Assembly: GCA_022509165.1 (NCBI GenBank)
Contig: JAFLTT010000002.1
Span: 218,794 to 282,793 of the forward strand
DNA from: Muribaculaceae bacterium
GTDB taxonomy: Bacteria > Bacteroidota > Bacteroidia > Bacteroidales > Muribaculaceae
Reading direction: 5' to 3'
Length of the DNA stretch: 64,000 nt
Shown here: one piece after another, positions 35,126 to 42,981 of the stretch
Position numbering within the stretch: position 1 is the stretch's first letter
How the letters are laid out: the number at the start of each line of letters is the position of its first letter
Made by a program: the position numbers and the translations under genes
The notes under the pieces: model-generated
Database searches by the model: none
Told to the model about the DNA's origin: nothing
Seen by the model: the letters and a program-made list of their open reading frames with translations, nothing else

Positions 35126-38100
35126 ATGAAGCATATTTCAATAAGAGTGCCATGGCATGACAAGAAATGGAATGGACAAGTATGTGAGTTCCCTTCTAAA
35201 AATCCTTTCTGTCGAACTCTTCCACATATTTCGGAGTTGAAGAATGATGCAACAGAGAATGGTGAGGCATCTGTGGATTGGTGTAAGCTTTGTCCGAAGA
35301 ATTTACCTGCTTGTAAGGGGGAAAATGGTGCATTTATGAATCCGTTTCCATATACTCGTGAAATGAAACACGCGTATGCCAGTTATTGGAAATATCCTCA
35401 TCATAATCTTTTGCCAACTATTCTTGAATATCCTCCTTTTTCATTTGCTGGAATGCCTTTTAGGTATATGTCCAATAATAATCAGGAAGAAATTGATAAA
35501 AAATGTCCAGATTTAGATGAAGATGTGGAAGGACAGAATAGAACCTGGGTATATGGTGCGGAACGACAAAATGGAATTTTAAATTGGTTTTCTTCACAAA
35601 TAAGTTCCGAAGGTTCATTAGTAATTTTTTATGTAAAAAATGGAAATCCTGTTGATGATGAAAGCAGAAGGATGATTGTGGGTATGGGTGAAGTAACCAG
35701 AATTTATGGAGTAACTCAATACGAAAGTAAAGTTGCAACTACATTCCCGATGTGGGAACTATTGATGCAACACAGTATTCGTCCCAATTTGAAAGAATCA
35801 AAAGGATTCCTTTTACCCTATCAGGAGTATCTCGAATTAGAAGATCAATTTATTAAAGACAAAACCGGTTTAGCGAAATATAAGGCACTTGATGAAATTA
35901 AACTAACAATAGATAAACTTGGAGACAGCCAAAGAATTTTAAATGAGCTTTCTTATGGGTGTGAATTTGTCAGTAATCATAGTATGTTAATTATTCTGAC
36001 AGCTGCGTTAGAATGTATCAAAGCAGTTAGAAGACATGGATTAGTGGGAGGTGATTGGACTTCCCAGATTAACTGGATTAATGATCAAATAGCAAAAGTT
36101 AAATCTATGATCGGGCCGTTCCCTTCATTTGCCGAATGTTTAGAAGTGATGGGGGTAAATTTTTCATATATTATTGAACAAGACCTTCGAAATAAAGGTT
36201 ATCTTAAAGTTAAAGACAATCCTTGGCTGGTTTATGAAAAATTATTAAATGGTGAGATAAAAATAAAAGACGCACCTTATTCGCCTGAAATCATCACTTA
36301 TCGTGAAACCTGGAAACATATTAACCCTAAGCAAAAGGAAGTTTTAGAACTATTGTCTCGTTTTGAACTTGGAATTAATATAATTGAAAAATGGATTGGT
36401 GAGCACCGTAACTATGATAATTTGATTTCAAATCCTTATATAATAAGTGAAGAAGGAGATCCGAATGAAGGGGGTTATGTAAGTACCTCAATGATAGACA
36501 TTGGTGTTTTCCCGGAAATATCCATACAAGGAGATTGGCAACCTAAAGCACCTACAAGAGTAGATACTAAAATAGACCCTAGAAGAATTAGAAGTATGGC
36601 TATTTTTTATATAAAAAATAGGCTTATGCTTGGAGATACTTTAGTATCCATAACAGAAGTTTCTGATTATATCGAGAAAACTTTAAAAGAAGATGACAAC
36701 TATAAACTTCCTGTTGATTATATTATAACAAACAAAGCTTTTTTCGAAGAAAAACTTACTTATGTGACAGATAAGGAAGAGAATCTAGCCGCTTTACAGT
36801 TAAATTATTTCTATAAAATAGAGAAACAGTTATCAAAACTTTTTAAAGCAAGAGCTTCTAAATCAGTTAAAAATAAATTGTTTGAGGACTGGGAAACCAT
36901 AATAGAAGAAGCTATTGATAGTTTTGATAAGACAAACCAACGTAGTGTCGATGCCGTAAAAGATCAAGTGAAGGTTTTGCAAATTATAAGCGATAAAAAG
37001 CTTTCTGTTTTGATGGGACCAGCTGGTACAGGAAAAACAACAGTAGTGAAAGCATTCTTGAAATCTCCTCAGATTCAAAAAGAAGGTGTTCTACTTTTGG
37101 CACCTACTGGTAAAGCTAGAGTAAGATTAGGAAATATGTCGAACAATATTCCGGCATTTACTATTGCTCAGTTTTTGACTCATCAAGGTTTCTATAATTG
37201 GGAAGAAATGAAGGCTTTTCTTCCAAATGGTTATACTGAAAAACAATATGCTAAGGCAAAGAATATAATTATTGACGAATGTTCGATGATTACATCCAAT
37301 GATTTCTATGTATTACTTCAAGCCATAGATTTATCTCATGTTGAAAGAATAATTCTTATTGGAGATCCATTTCAATTACCGCCGATCGGAGAAGGAAGAA
37401 CCTTCGCTGATCTTTATAATTTTTTAGATACATCAGAAAATGAAAATCTTAAATCTGCTTTAGCTAAACTTGAAATTGTAGTAAGAAATATCAATTATAA
37501 ACAAGAAAATAAAGAGGAAGAAATAATTAACTCGGATGTTTTAACTCTTGCATCTTGGTTTTCAGGAATTAAGCCAGATAAAGAAGCCGATATTATCTTT
37601 GATAAAATTGAAAAAGGGAATCTCACTAATGATCTAAAGGTATATACATGGGATGGTACCAATACACTAAAAGAGGTGATGAAAACGGCCATTGAGAAAG
37701 AATTACCAGGAGAAGGTGTTCCTCTGTCTGAAAAGATTCTTTCAGAACTAGGTTTAATAAATCTTAATCAGGCATTAGCCAAACCTGATGTCGTGGAAAA
37801 GTTCCAAGTCTTATCTCCCGTTTTAAACCCTCTATGGGGAACATTCGAAATAAATCGACATTTTCAGGAATGGACTAACCATACTAACAAAAATTATTGT
37901 ATAGAAATAGCCTCAGAATTCCTTCATTATGGTGATAAGATAATGCAAATAATAAATGAACACCGAAGATCTTATCCTGCAAATGTTAAACAACAGCTGT
38001 CTAACGGACAAATAGGTTTCATGTATGAGACCTGGAAAAAAGACAAACGTGGGAAAGCGGCTTTTAGTGGATATCCAAACCAACTATTTTATTATAATGA

Positions 38101-38767
38101 GAGTAAAACTGATGATAAAGATAGTGTAATTCAGTTAGCTTATGCCATTACAATACACAAGAGCCAGGGATCTGATTTTGATACTGTAATGGTCGTTCTA
38201 CCAAAAACTGGAAGAATTTTATCAAAGGAACTTATTTATACAGCCCTTACACGAACTAAAAAGAAACTTATTCTCTTAGTTGAAGAATCTCCTGCGTGGT
38301 TGTTTGAATTCACAAAACCCTCACATTCTGTTTTGACTCATAGGAATACTAATCTTTTTAATTATTCGGTCAGAGAATTTAAAGATTCTGTACCTTATGT
38401 GGAAGGATTAATTCATAAGGCAAGTAATGGCGAGTTATTTAGAAGTAAGTCTGAAGTTATAATCGCAAATCAACTTCTTAATCACGAAATACCTTTTAAA
38501 TACGAAAAGATGCTTGAAAGTGCCGGTCATAAATGTATTCCTGATTTTACTTTCGTCGATGCCGGAGGCGATTTACTTATTTGGGAACATTTAGGAATGC
38601 TTTCAGTGCCATCCTATGCAGAAGCTTGGCAAAAGAAAAAAGAATTCTATGAATCAATAGGTTTTTATGAAGGTGAAAATCTTTTTGTTTCTAAAGATGA
38701 GGAGAATGGAGGTAAAGATAGTCAAAAAATAATTCAAATAATAAAACAACTGGAAGACCTTATTTAA
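35126..38767 (+). CDS. RecD-like SF1 helicase with N-terminal cysteine cluster and C-terminal nuclease-like domain
   Basis: The 1213-residue protein starts MKHISIRVPWHDKKWNG and has cysteines 20, 29, 53, 56 and 63, a likely zinc or iron-sulfur site. The helicase core includes LMGPAGTGKTT (about 629), LAPTGKARVRLG, IIIDECSMI (about 714), IGDPFQLPPIG (about 745), LAYAITIHKSQGSDFDTVM (about 1005) and YTALTRTKKKL (about 1037), which is the RecD2 pattern. The C-terminal 110 residues carry RSKSEVIIANQLL, then IPDFTFVDAGGDLLIWEHLG, spaced like the E, D and ExH of a PD-(D/E)XK-type nuclease. It follows the HSP90/SF1 gene by 46 bases and ends the operon. The pair may form a DNA-processing defence module. 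Confidence 0.8.
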   Translation: MKHISIRVPWHDKKWNGQVCEFPSKNPFCRTLPHISELKNDATENGEASVDWCKLCPKNLPACKGENGAFMNPFPYTREMKHAYASYWKYPHHNLLPTILEYPPFSFAGMPFRYMSNNNQEEIDKKCPDLDEDVEGQNRTWVYGAERQNGILNWFSSQISSEGSLVIFYVKNGNPVDDESRRMIVGMGEVTRIYGVTQYESKVATTFPMWELLMQHSIRPNLKESKGFLLPYQEYLELEDQFIKDKTGLAKYKALDEIKLTIDKLGDSQRILNELSYGCEFVSNHSMLIILTAALECIKAVRRHGLVGGDWTSQINWINDQIAKVKSMIGPFPSFAECLEVMGVNFSYIIEQDLRNKGYLKVKDNPWLVYEKLLNGEIKIKDAPYSPEIITYRETWKHINPKQKEVLELLSRFELGINIIEKWIGEHRNYDNLISNPYIISEEGDPNEGGYVSTSMIDIGVFPEISIQGDWQPKAPTRVDTKIDPRRIRSMAIFYIKNRLMLGDTLVSITEVSDYIEKTLKEDDNYKLPVDYIITNKAFFEEKLTYVTDKEENLAALQLNYFYKIEKQLSKLFKARASKSVKNKLFEDWETIIEEAIDSFDKTNQRSVDAVKDQVKVLQIISDKKLSVLMGPAGTGKTTVVKAFLKSPQIQKEGVLLLAPTGKARVRLGNMSNNIPAFTIAQFLTHQGFYNWEEMKAFLPNGYTEKQYAKAKNIIIDECSMITSNDFYVLLQAIDLSHVERIILIGDPFQLPPIGEGRTFADLYNFLDTSENENLKSALAKLEIVVRNINYKQENKEEEIINSDVLTLASWFSGIKPDKEADIIFDKIEKGNLTNDLKVYTWDGTNTLKEVMKTAIEKELPGEGVPLSEKILSELGLINLNQALAKPDVVEKFQVLSPVLNPLWGTFEINRHFQEWTNHTNKNYCIEIASEFLHYGDKIMQIINEHRRSYPANVKQQLSNGQIGFMYETWKKDKRGKAAFSGYPNQLFYYNESKTDDKDSVIQLAYAITIHKSQGSDFDTVMVVLPKTGRILSKELIYTALTRTKKKLILLVEESPAWLFEFTKPSHSVLTHRNTNLFNYSVREFKDSVPYVEGLIHKASNGELFRSKSEVIIANQLLNHEIPFKYEKMLESAGHKCIPDFTFVDAGGDLLIWEHLGMLSVPSYAEAWQKKKEFYESIGFYEGENLFVSKDEENGGKDSQKIIQIIKQLEDLI

Positions 38768-38881
38768 ATGAAAATTGTAAGTTGGAATGTGAATGGGCTG
38801 AAGGCGAGGATTGAGGCTGTGAAAAGATTGTGTGAGGAGCAAAGGCCGGATGTGATTTGCTGTCAAAATGATAAGGGTTAG
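38768..38881 (+). pseudogene. xthA: 5' remnant of exodeoxyribonuclease III (xthA)
   Basis: The ATG directly after the RecD-like stop begins MKIVSWNVNGLKARIEAVKR, continues LCEEQRPDVICCQ and stops after NDKG at TAG 38879-38881. The first 33 residues are a clear match to the start of exonuclease III (family: MKI.SWNVNGIRA..., RPDV.CLQE), including the Mg-binding asparagine. The remaining 220 or so residues, including all other catalytic residues, are missing. The break at about 38866 adjoins the decayed mobilizable element and probably marks an integration or deletion junction. Confidence 0.85.
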
Positions 38882-39032
38882 CGAAAAGTTTTGAAACTTG
38901 GTTGGTATCCATAATTTAAGTAGGATTCATAAGATTATCCTGATGTTTTTCTGAAGGGGTAACTGTAGGATTATCCGGAGGGTTTTCTGTAGGGAGGATG
39001 CTTGGAAATAGGGATATGAAGAGGGGTGAGGT

Positions 39033-39419
39033 TTAACGGATAGAACGGAGTTTGTGGGTGATGAGGCGGAGGTCGGATTGAAGTTGGAGGATGGATGATT
39101 GGAGTGTGATAATGAGGGGAAGAATCTCTTGACCGAATGCGATGCTTACATCGATTCCGGACTGAGCCATCGCATTTATATGGTGCATGGCCTGATTGAG
39201 GTTGCCACCAAGATGACTTAGATGTAGATTTGCTTGGCTGTAATAATCGATGAGTTGCCGGCGTGTGTCATGTTTGATTTTATATGTATCATCGGAGAAT
39301 TCATCAATGGCAGAGTTGATGAAGTGGGAGATGCTTTGGAAGTCGACGGATCGCTTTCTTATTTCTTCGTACCGTGAAGGAATAACTCTAAAATGAAATT
39401 GCTTAGTTTTATTTTCCAT
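39033..39419 (-). CDS. MobC-like mobilization protein
   Basis: The 128-residue protein opens with KTKQFHFRVIPSRYEEIRKR, a ribbon-helix-helix type DNA-binding start, and contains LSHLGGNLNQAMHHINAMAQ, the conserved (L)sxxGxNLNQ...N segment of MobC relaxosome proteins. MobC assists the relaxase at oriT. The relaxase gene that normally follows is missing: 150 bases downstream comes the xthA remnant. After the stop the same frame remains open for another 43 codons, ending PTENPPDNPTVTPSEK and HQDNLMNPT, so the original protein may have been longer. Part of a decayed element. Confidence 0.8.
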   Translation of the reverse strand: MENKTKQFHFRVIPSRYEEIRKRSVDFQSISHFINSAIDEFSDDTYKIKHDTRRQLIDYYSQANLHLSHLGGNLNQAMHHINAMAQSGIDVSIAFGQEILPLIITLQSSILQLQSDLRLITHKLRSIR

Positions 39420-39469
39420 AGGGAGGTGATATAACGGTTAGTAGTATGGTCACAGGTGGTATAGTAAAC

Positions 39470-39630
39470 TATATATGTTTTGGTAATAAATCTAAATATA
39501 TTGCCGTAATAAATCTATATTAGTAGTGGAAATAAAGGTATGTTCATTGCAGAAATGTATCTATGTTAATTACAGGAATGTTAATATGTATATTTCAGAA
39601 AACTATTTGTGTTTATTCTTCTATTAAATT
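39470..39630. repeat. Iteron-like array 1: seven in-phase 23-bp units
   Basis: Units begin at 39470, 39493, 39516, 39539, 39562, 39585 and 39608, each 23 bases long. The best units follow TATRTTCATTGYMGGAATRA, and degenerate copies continue to about 39715 out of phase. A 23-bp period is close to two helical turns, as in plasmid iterons. Confidence 0.7.
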
Positions 39631-39790
39631 TATATTCAATGTATATAATTTCATTATCGGAATGTATGTGTATATATTGTAGAAATAAATATACATTCAT
39701 TACCGGAATCAACATAGATATATAATTGGGAGTTGCGACCTCAGACCCAGCTGAAGGCTGGCAAGCGATTGGAGCCGGAAGCGAAAATCG

Positions 39791-39810
39791 ACTTTTGTGT
39801 ACACAAAAGT
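39791..39810. repeat. 20-bp perfect palindrome, candidate oriT feature
   Basis: ACTTTTGTGTACACAAAAGT reads the same on both strands. It lies in a GC-richer patch with further short inverted repeats (AGCTGAAGGCTGGC, GGAGCCGGAAGCG) between the two iteron arrays. Such palindromes accompany mobilization origins in Bacteroidota elements; direct evidence for nicking is absent. Confidence 0.6.
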
Positions 39811-39951
39811 ACAACTTGCTTTTCAAAAAAATCTCAAGAAGATGGGTTCAAAAATGAGGTCTAATTTGTCAGCTAAAATCCATTAAATACTAAATTTTGA
39901 AACTTCTCCATTTTCCTCTGAATAAACATTACTCTATAGAGCGAAAGTGAA

Positions 39952-40104
39952 TACATTTATTTTTGGAATAAATGTATATTCATTGTCGGAATAAATTTAT
40001 GTTCAATGATATATTGAAGATTTCAACAATAAACGTATGTTTAATGTCAAAATAATACTACGTTTATTTGAGAAATGCAGGTATATTCATTGCCTGAATG
40101 AATA
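39952..40104. repeat. Iteron-like array 2: five 23-bp units
   Basis: Units at 39952 and 39975, then after a gap at 40036, 40059 and 40082, each 23 bases. They share TATRTTYATTG..GGAATAAAT with array 1. The gap 39998-40035 holds an imperfect inverted repeat (CAATGATATATTG). Confidence 0.65.
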
Positions 40105-40127
40105 TATATTTATAGATTAGGGAAATA

Positions 40128-40781
40128 TTATTTTCTATAAGTATCATTTTCAAAAATTACTTTCACCATCATTTCGTTAAGACGGTCGGCGATACGGTCT
40201 CCATATCTTTTTCTAATTTCACCAGGAGTGAGATTAGTGGTTACAATAGTAAACAATTGCTGTTCGTATCTTCTGTAAAGCAGGTCAACAATAGGGGAAA
40301 GGACATTACCGAAGTCAAGAACTTCGACGGGCTCTGTACCTAAATCATCAATTGCCAACATCGGTTCCCAACAAATGCTCTCCCAAAGCTTATAATCCCT
40401 TTTACAGATATTGGAGATAGTACGGGCGTCTCGAATTTTCATCCCTATAGAATATCCTTCATCTTTTGGATTTAGAATGACTAAGAGTTGTTGGAATGCT
40501 TTAACAAAAGTTGTCTTACCATTGCCACATTTGCCACACAATAAAAGCCCAAAAGCAGAATTATCATTTGTAAGCCAGTCTGCAATCTGCGAGGCCTGGT
40601 TTCTCAAGAAATTGTTATACTCAAATTTTTTACATCTTTTCTCGACTTCAGCTTTTACACCAGCCATCAACATATTAGAAGTCTCTTCCGATGAATAAGG
40701 TAGTTTAAAACGCTCCGTCGTAGTCCTTTGATGAAGTAGCTGAAACATCACTTGGTCTGCGGAGAGATGATTGATTTCCAT
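40128..40781 (-). CDS. DnaC/IstB-like helicase loader ATPase
   Basis: The 217-residue protein has LLLCGKCGNGKTTFVKAFQ (Walker A, about 80-98), MLAIDDLGTEPVEV (Walker B, about 139) and FTIVTTNLTPGEIRKRYGDRIADRLNE (sensor 1 and arginine finger), the standard DnaC/IstB signature. It should load a replicative helicase on the element's DNA. Its start at 40781 lies 77 bases inside the end of the upstream gene; a shorter start (MFQLL, at 40748) is possible. It borders the iteron region. Confidence 0.85.
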   Translation of the reverse strand: MEINHLSADQVMFQLLHQRTTTERFKLPYSSEETSNMLMAGVKAEVEKRCKKFEYNNFLRNQASQIADWLTNDNSAFGLLLCGKCGNGKTTFVKAFQQLLVILNPKDEGYSIGMKIRDARTISNICKRDYKLWESICWEPMLAIDDLGTEPVEVLDFGNVLSPIVDLLYRRYEQQLFTIVTTNLTPGEIRKRYGDRIADRLNEMMVKVIFENDTYRK

Positions 40782-41547
40782 TTTGTGACTTATTTAAATT
40801 AATCTTTAACCAGTTGATAAAATGTTTTTTGCAATCTTTTTCTTCCCTTTTGTTAAGACCCTTGGTTCTTAAATAAGAGAAAAAGTCTTTAGTTTTTGAA
40901 ATAAAAGATTCGGATAAGAGTGATTTCTGCTCTGGGAATATATCCAAGATTTCCTTTTGCCATTCCTGATCAGAGAGAAATAATTTCTCTAAAGCATCTA
41001 TTTCAATTTCATCTTGAATATTTGATTTTTCATTTTTAATATTATAGGGATGAGGTTTTTCTGACGGAGATACTTTAGGTTTTTCTGTGAGTTTTTCTAT
41101 AGGTTTTGCTTGAGGCTTTTCTTGAGGGATTTCTGTAGAGTTTTCTTGAGAAGTTTCTATAGGTTTTTCTATCGGCCCTTTCTTAACCCTTTCTTTAGCG
41201 TTGTCCTTATACGTATTGATAGGAGTTTCTTGAGGTAATTCTTTCCATTCCTTTGGATCGAGTATTAGATAATAAAGAGGAGGGTTACCTCTTCCTGATC
41301 CATTGGTGAATTTAATGAGTCCTCTTCTATACAAACCTTCACGAGCGTCTAACACTGCAGAATGTGGTATACCAATTGTGCGTCTAGCATAGGAAGTCTC
41401 ACATTTAATAGGCATATTCCAACGACGAGAATTGGCACGATTTAGAAGAAAGAAATAAAGGCATATTTGTCCCGGAGAAAAAGATTCATATTCGTTCTCC
41501 TTCCAAAAAGCTGACATCAGTTCATAGAGATTCACATTTTCATTCAT
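40705..41547 (-). CDS. Replication-type protein of a mobile element, N-terminal winged helix
   Basis: The 280-residue protein has an N-terminal domain (about 1-95: SPGQICLYFFLLNRANSRRW, ETSYARRTIGIPHSAVLDAR, GLYRRGLIKF) that looks like the winged helix of DnaD/replication initiator-like proteins in Bacteroidota elements. A central stretch (about 115-165) is a low-complexity P/E/K/Q repeat (IPQEKPQAKPIEKLTEKP). The C-terminal part (QEWQKEILDIFP ... CKKHFINWLKINL) resembles the DnaB-interacting tail of such proteins. It overlaps the helicase loader gene. It is the best candidate to bind the 23-bp iterons. Confidence 0.65.
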   Translation of the reverse strand: MNENVNLYELMSAFWKENEYESFSPGQICLYFFLLNRANSRRWNMPIKCETSYARRTIGIPHSAVLDAREGLYRRGLIKFTNGSGRGNPPLYYLILDPKEWKELPQETPINTYKDNAKERVKKGPIEKPIETSQENSTEIPQEKPQAKPIEKLTEKPKVSPSEKPHPYNIKNEKSNIQDEIEIDALEKLFLSDQEWQKEILDIFPEQKSLLSESFISKTKDFFSYLRTKGLNKREEKDCKKHFINWLKINLNKSQNGNQSSLRRPSDVSATSSKDYDGAF

Positions 41548-41565
41548 AGTGACATTCTTTTAATA

Positions 41566-41928
41566 TTACCATTTGGAATTGGGATGTCGTTTAATTGCAG
41601 ATTTCATATCTGCCAATATTTCCTCTGCCGATTTTACCCTGTCAGAAGCATAGCTGTTTTGCCACGCATAAAGTTCCGAAGGACGGAACTCAAGCATTTT
41701 GCCGGTTTTGTAGTGAGGTAGTTCTCCATCTCTAACTAAATGGTAGATAGTTGATTTTTTTCTACGAAGAATTTTGCAGGCCTCATCAATACCAATGAGA
41801 TTATCATTTTGAATTGTTGAAGTGGGGGAAATGTGTTCCTTGAGAAGATTTTTCAATTCTCCAATTTCATCTACCAGTTCCTTTACAATAGAAGGAAGCG
41901 ATTCGAAAGTGATTTGATTGTTTGGCAT
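41566..41928 (-). CDS. Excisionase-like helix-turn-helix protein
   Basis: The 120-residue protein contains LIGIDEACKILRRKKSTIYH, then LVRDGELPHYKTGKMLEFRPSEL, a MerR-like winged helix of the HTH_17/excisionase type (about 45-95). The N-terminal 40 residues form a coiled coil (IVKELVDEIGELKNLLKEHI). Such proteins stand beside integrases of Bacteroidota mobile elements and control excision or transfer. It is followed after 18 bases by the replication-type gene. Confidence 0.85.
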   Translation of the reverse strand: MPNNQITFESLPSIVKELVDEIGELKNLLKEHISPTSTIQNDNLIGIDEACKILRRKKSTIYHLVRDGELPHYKTGKMLEFRPSELYAWQNSYASDRVKSAEEILADMKSAIKRHPNSKW

Positions 41929-42030
41929 AAAATTAAAATTTAAAATTATGCCACAAAAGTATCAGTAATTGGAATGGCGAAATGGTTAAACTATGGTTGA
42001 ACCTCTTTATTGATAAGCTTTAGCCGAATT

Positions 42031-42711
42031 TTAACATATCCCTAACTTTTGAGCGAGTGGAAAAGGTTCAAGAGGTTGATGAAGAGGAGTGATCGGTATG
42101 AAAAATGCGCCTTCTGTTGAAGTAAGTTTACTGGCAATTGTTGTAATTTCTACATTTGAGAATTGCCATGGGAAACTTTGTTTAAGCAATAGGGCAATTT
42201 GTGGATTTGTTTTCTTCAGTCTTTTACCAATATTCCAACCAAGATGATAAAGATCGGTGGTTCGAAGATTAGGAATTCTTCTATCCAAAACTTTTTCATA
42301 AGAATAATTAGAGGAAATAAGTGATTTAATATTTAGAGTAAGTATTTCCATTTCTTTTGAAGAAAGAATATTATGGAAAGTTTCTCGGATATATTTGAAT
42401 ATTTCTTCAAATGTTGCTGAATTGGGATTAAGTTTAGGAATATTATTTTCTTCAGGAAGAATTATAGATTTCCCAATTCTATTTTGTTTTAAGCGAAAAA
42501 AGATTTGTTGAGAAAATGGCACAATTATAGTTCGTCCTGCAATCTCTAACGCGAAATAAGCTCCACTAAAAAGAATAGATAACGTGATAAAAATAAATAA
42601 CAAGGATTGTAACTGAAAATCTTCAAAAGAATAGGACAAAGTGACATGAGCTGCCTTACCAATAGCAAACAAAAGACAGATGGTCCTTAGGTAGAGAAAC
42701 TTGTTTTTCAT
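42031..42711 (-). CDS. Membrane protein of unknown function
   Basis: The 226-residue protein has two hydrophobic segments, TICLLFAIGKAAHVTL (about 10-25) and LQSLLFIFITLSILFSGAYF (about 33-53), followed by a soluble part with no recognisable motif. The soluble part includes ATFEEIFKYIRETFHNIL and a C-terminal segment (WQFSNVEITTIASKLTSTEG) that ends in FPLAQKLGIC. It lies between the integrase and the excisionase-like gene, and is probably cargo of the element. Its upstream gap (42712-42981, 270 bases) holds no gene. Confidence 0.6.
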   Translation of the reverse strand: MKNKFLYLRTICLLFAIGKAAHVTLSYSFEDFQLQSLLFIFITLSILFSGAYFALEIAGRTIIVPFSQQIFFRLKQNRIGKSIILPEENNIPKLNPNSATFEEIFKYIRETFHNILSSKEMEILTLNIKSLISSNYSYEKVLDRRIPNLRTTDLYHLGWNIGKRLKKTNPQIALLLKQSFPWQFSNVEITTIASKLTSTEGAFFIPITPLHQPLEPFPLAQKLGIC

Positions 42712-42981
42712 TGCCGATTTAAATTGTTTTATGTTATTTTTTCACAAATATAAAGAGTATTTTATCTCTTTTTTAAAGCCAAAAAATCAGTTGGCTATCT
42801 TTGGCTATTTTTAGTAAAAATTTACTATGTTCAGGAATGCCTTTTAAATATTTTTAAGAATTAAATTCGTAAAAATTGAACCTAGTATATATGATTGTCA
42901 CCGTGAGCAGGGAACAAAATAATAAAACCGAAGCCTAAGACTCCGGTTGATATTTAGGGAAAGGATATTTAAAAGAAATGG

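Larger units (their letters stand above)
39420..40127. other. Origin-like region of the mobilizable element
   Basis: These 708 bases have no gene. Two arrays of 23-bp repeats (39470-39630 and 39952-40104) flank a GC-richer core (39725-39840) with a 20-bp perfect palindrome. The arrangement of iterons, a palindrome, an upstream mobC and downstream replication-type genes suggests oriT and/or oriV. Confidence 0.55.

Noticed and set aside
39470..40104. CRISPR array or protein-coding repeat
   Set aside because: The 23-bp units are degenerate and gapless, without unique spacers, and no frame through them is supported.
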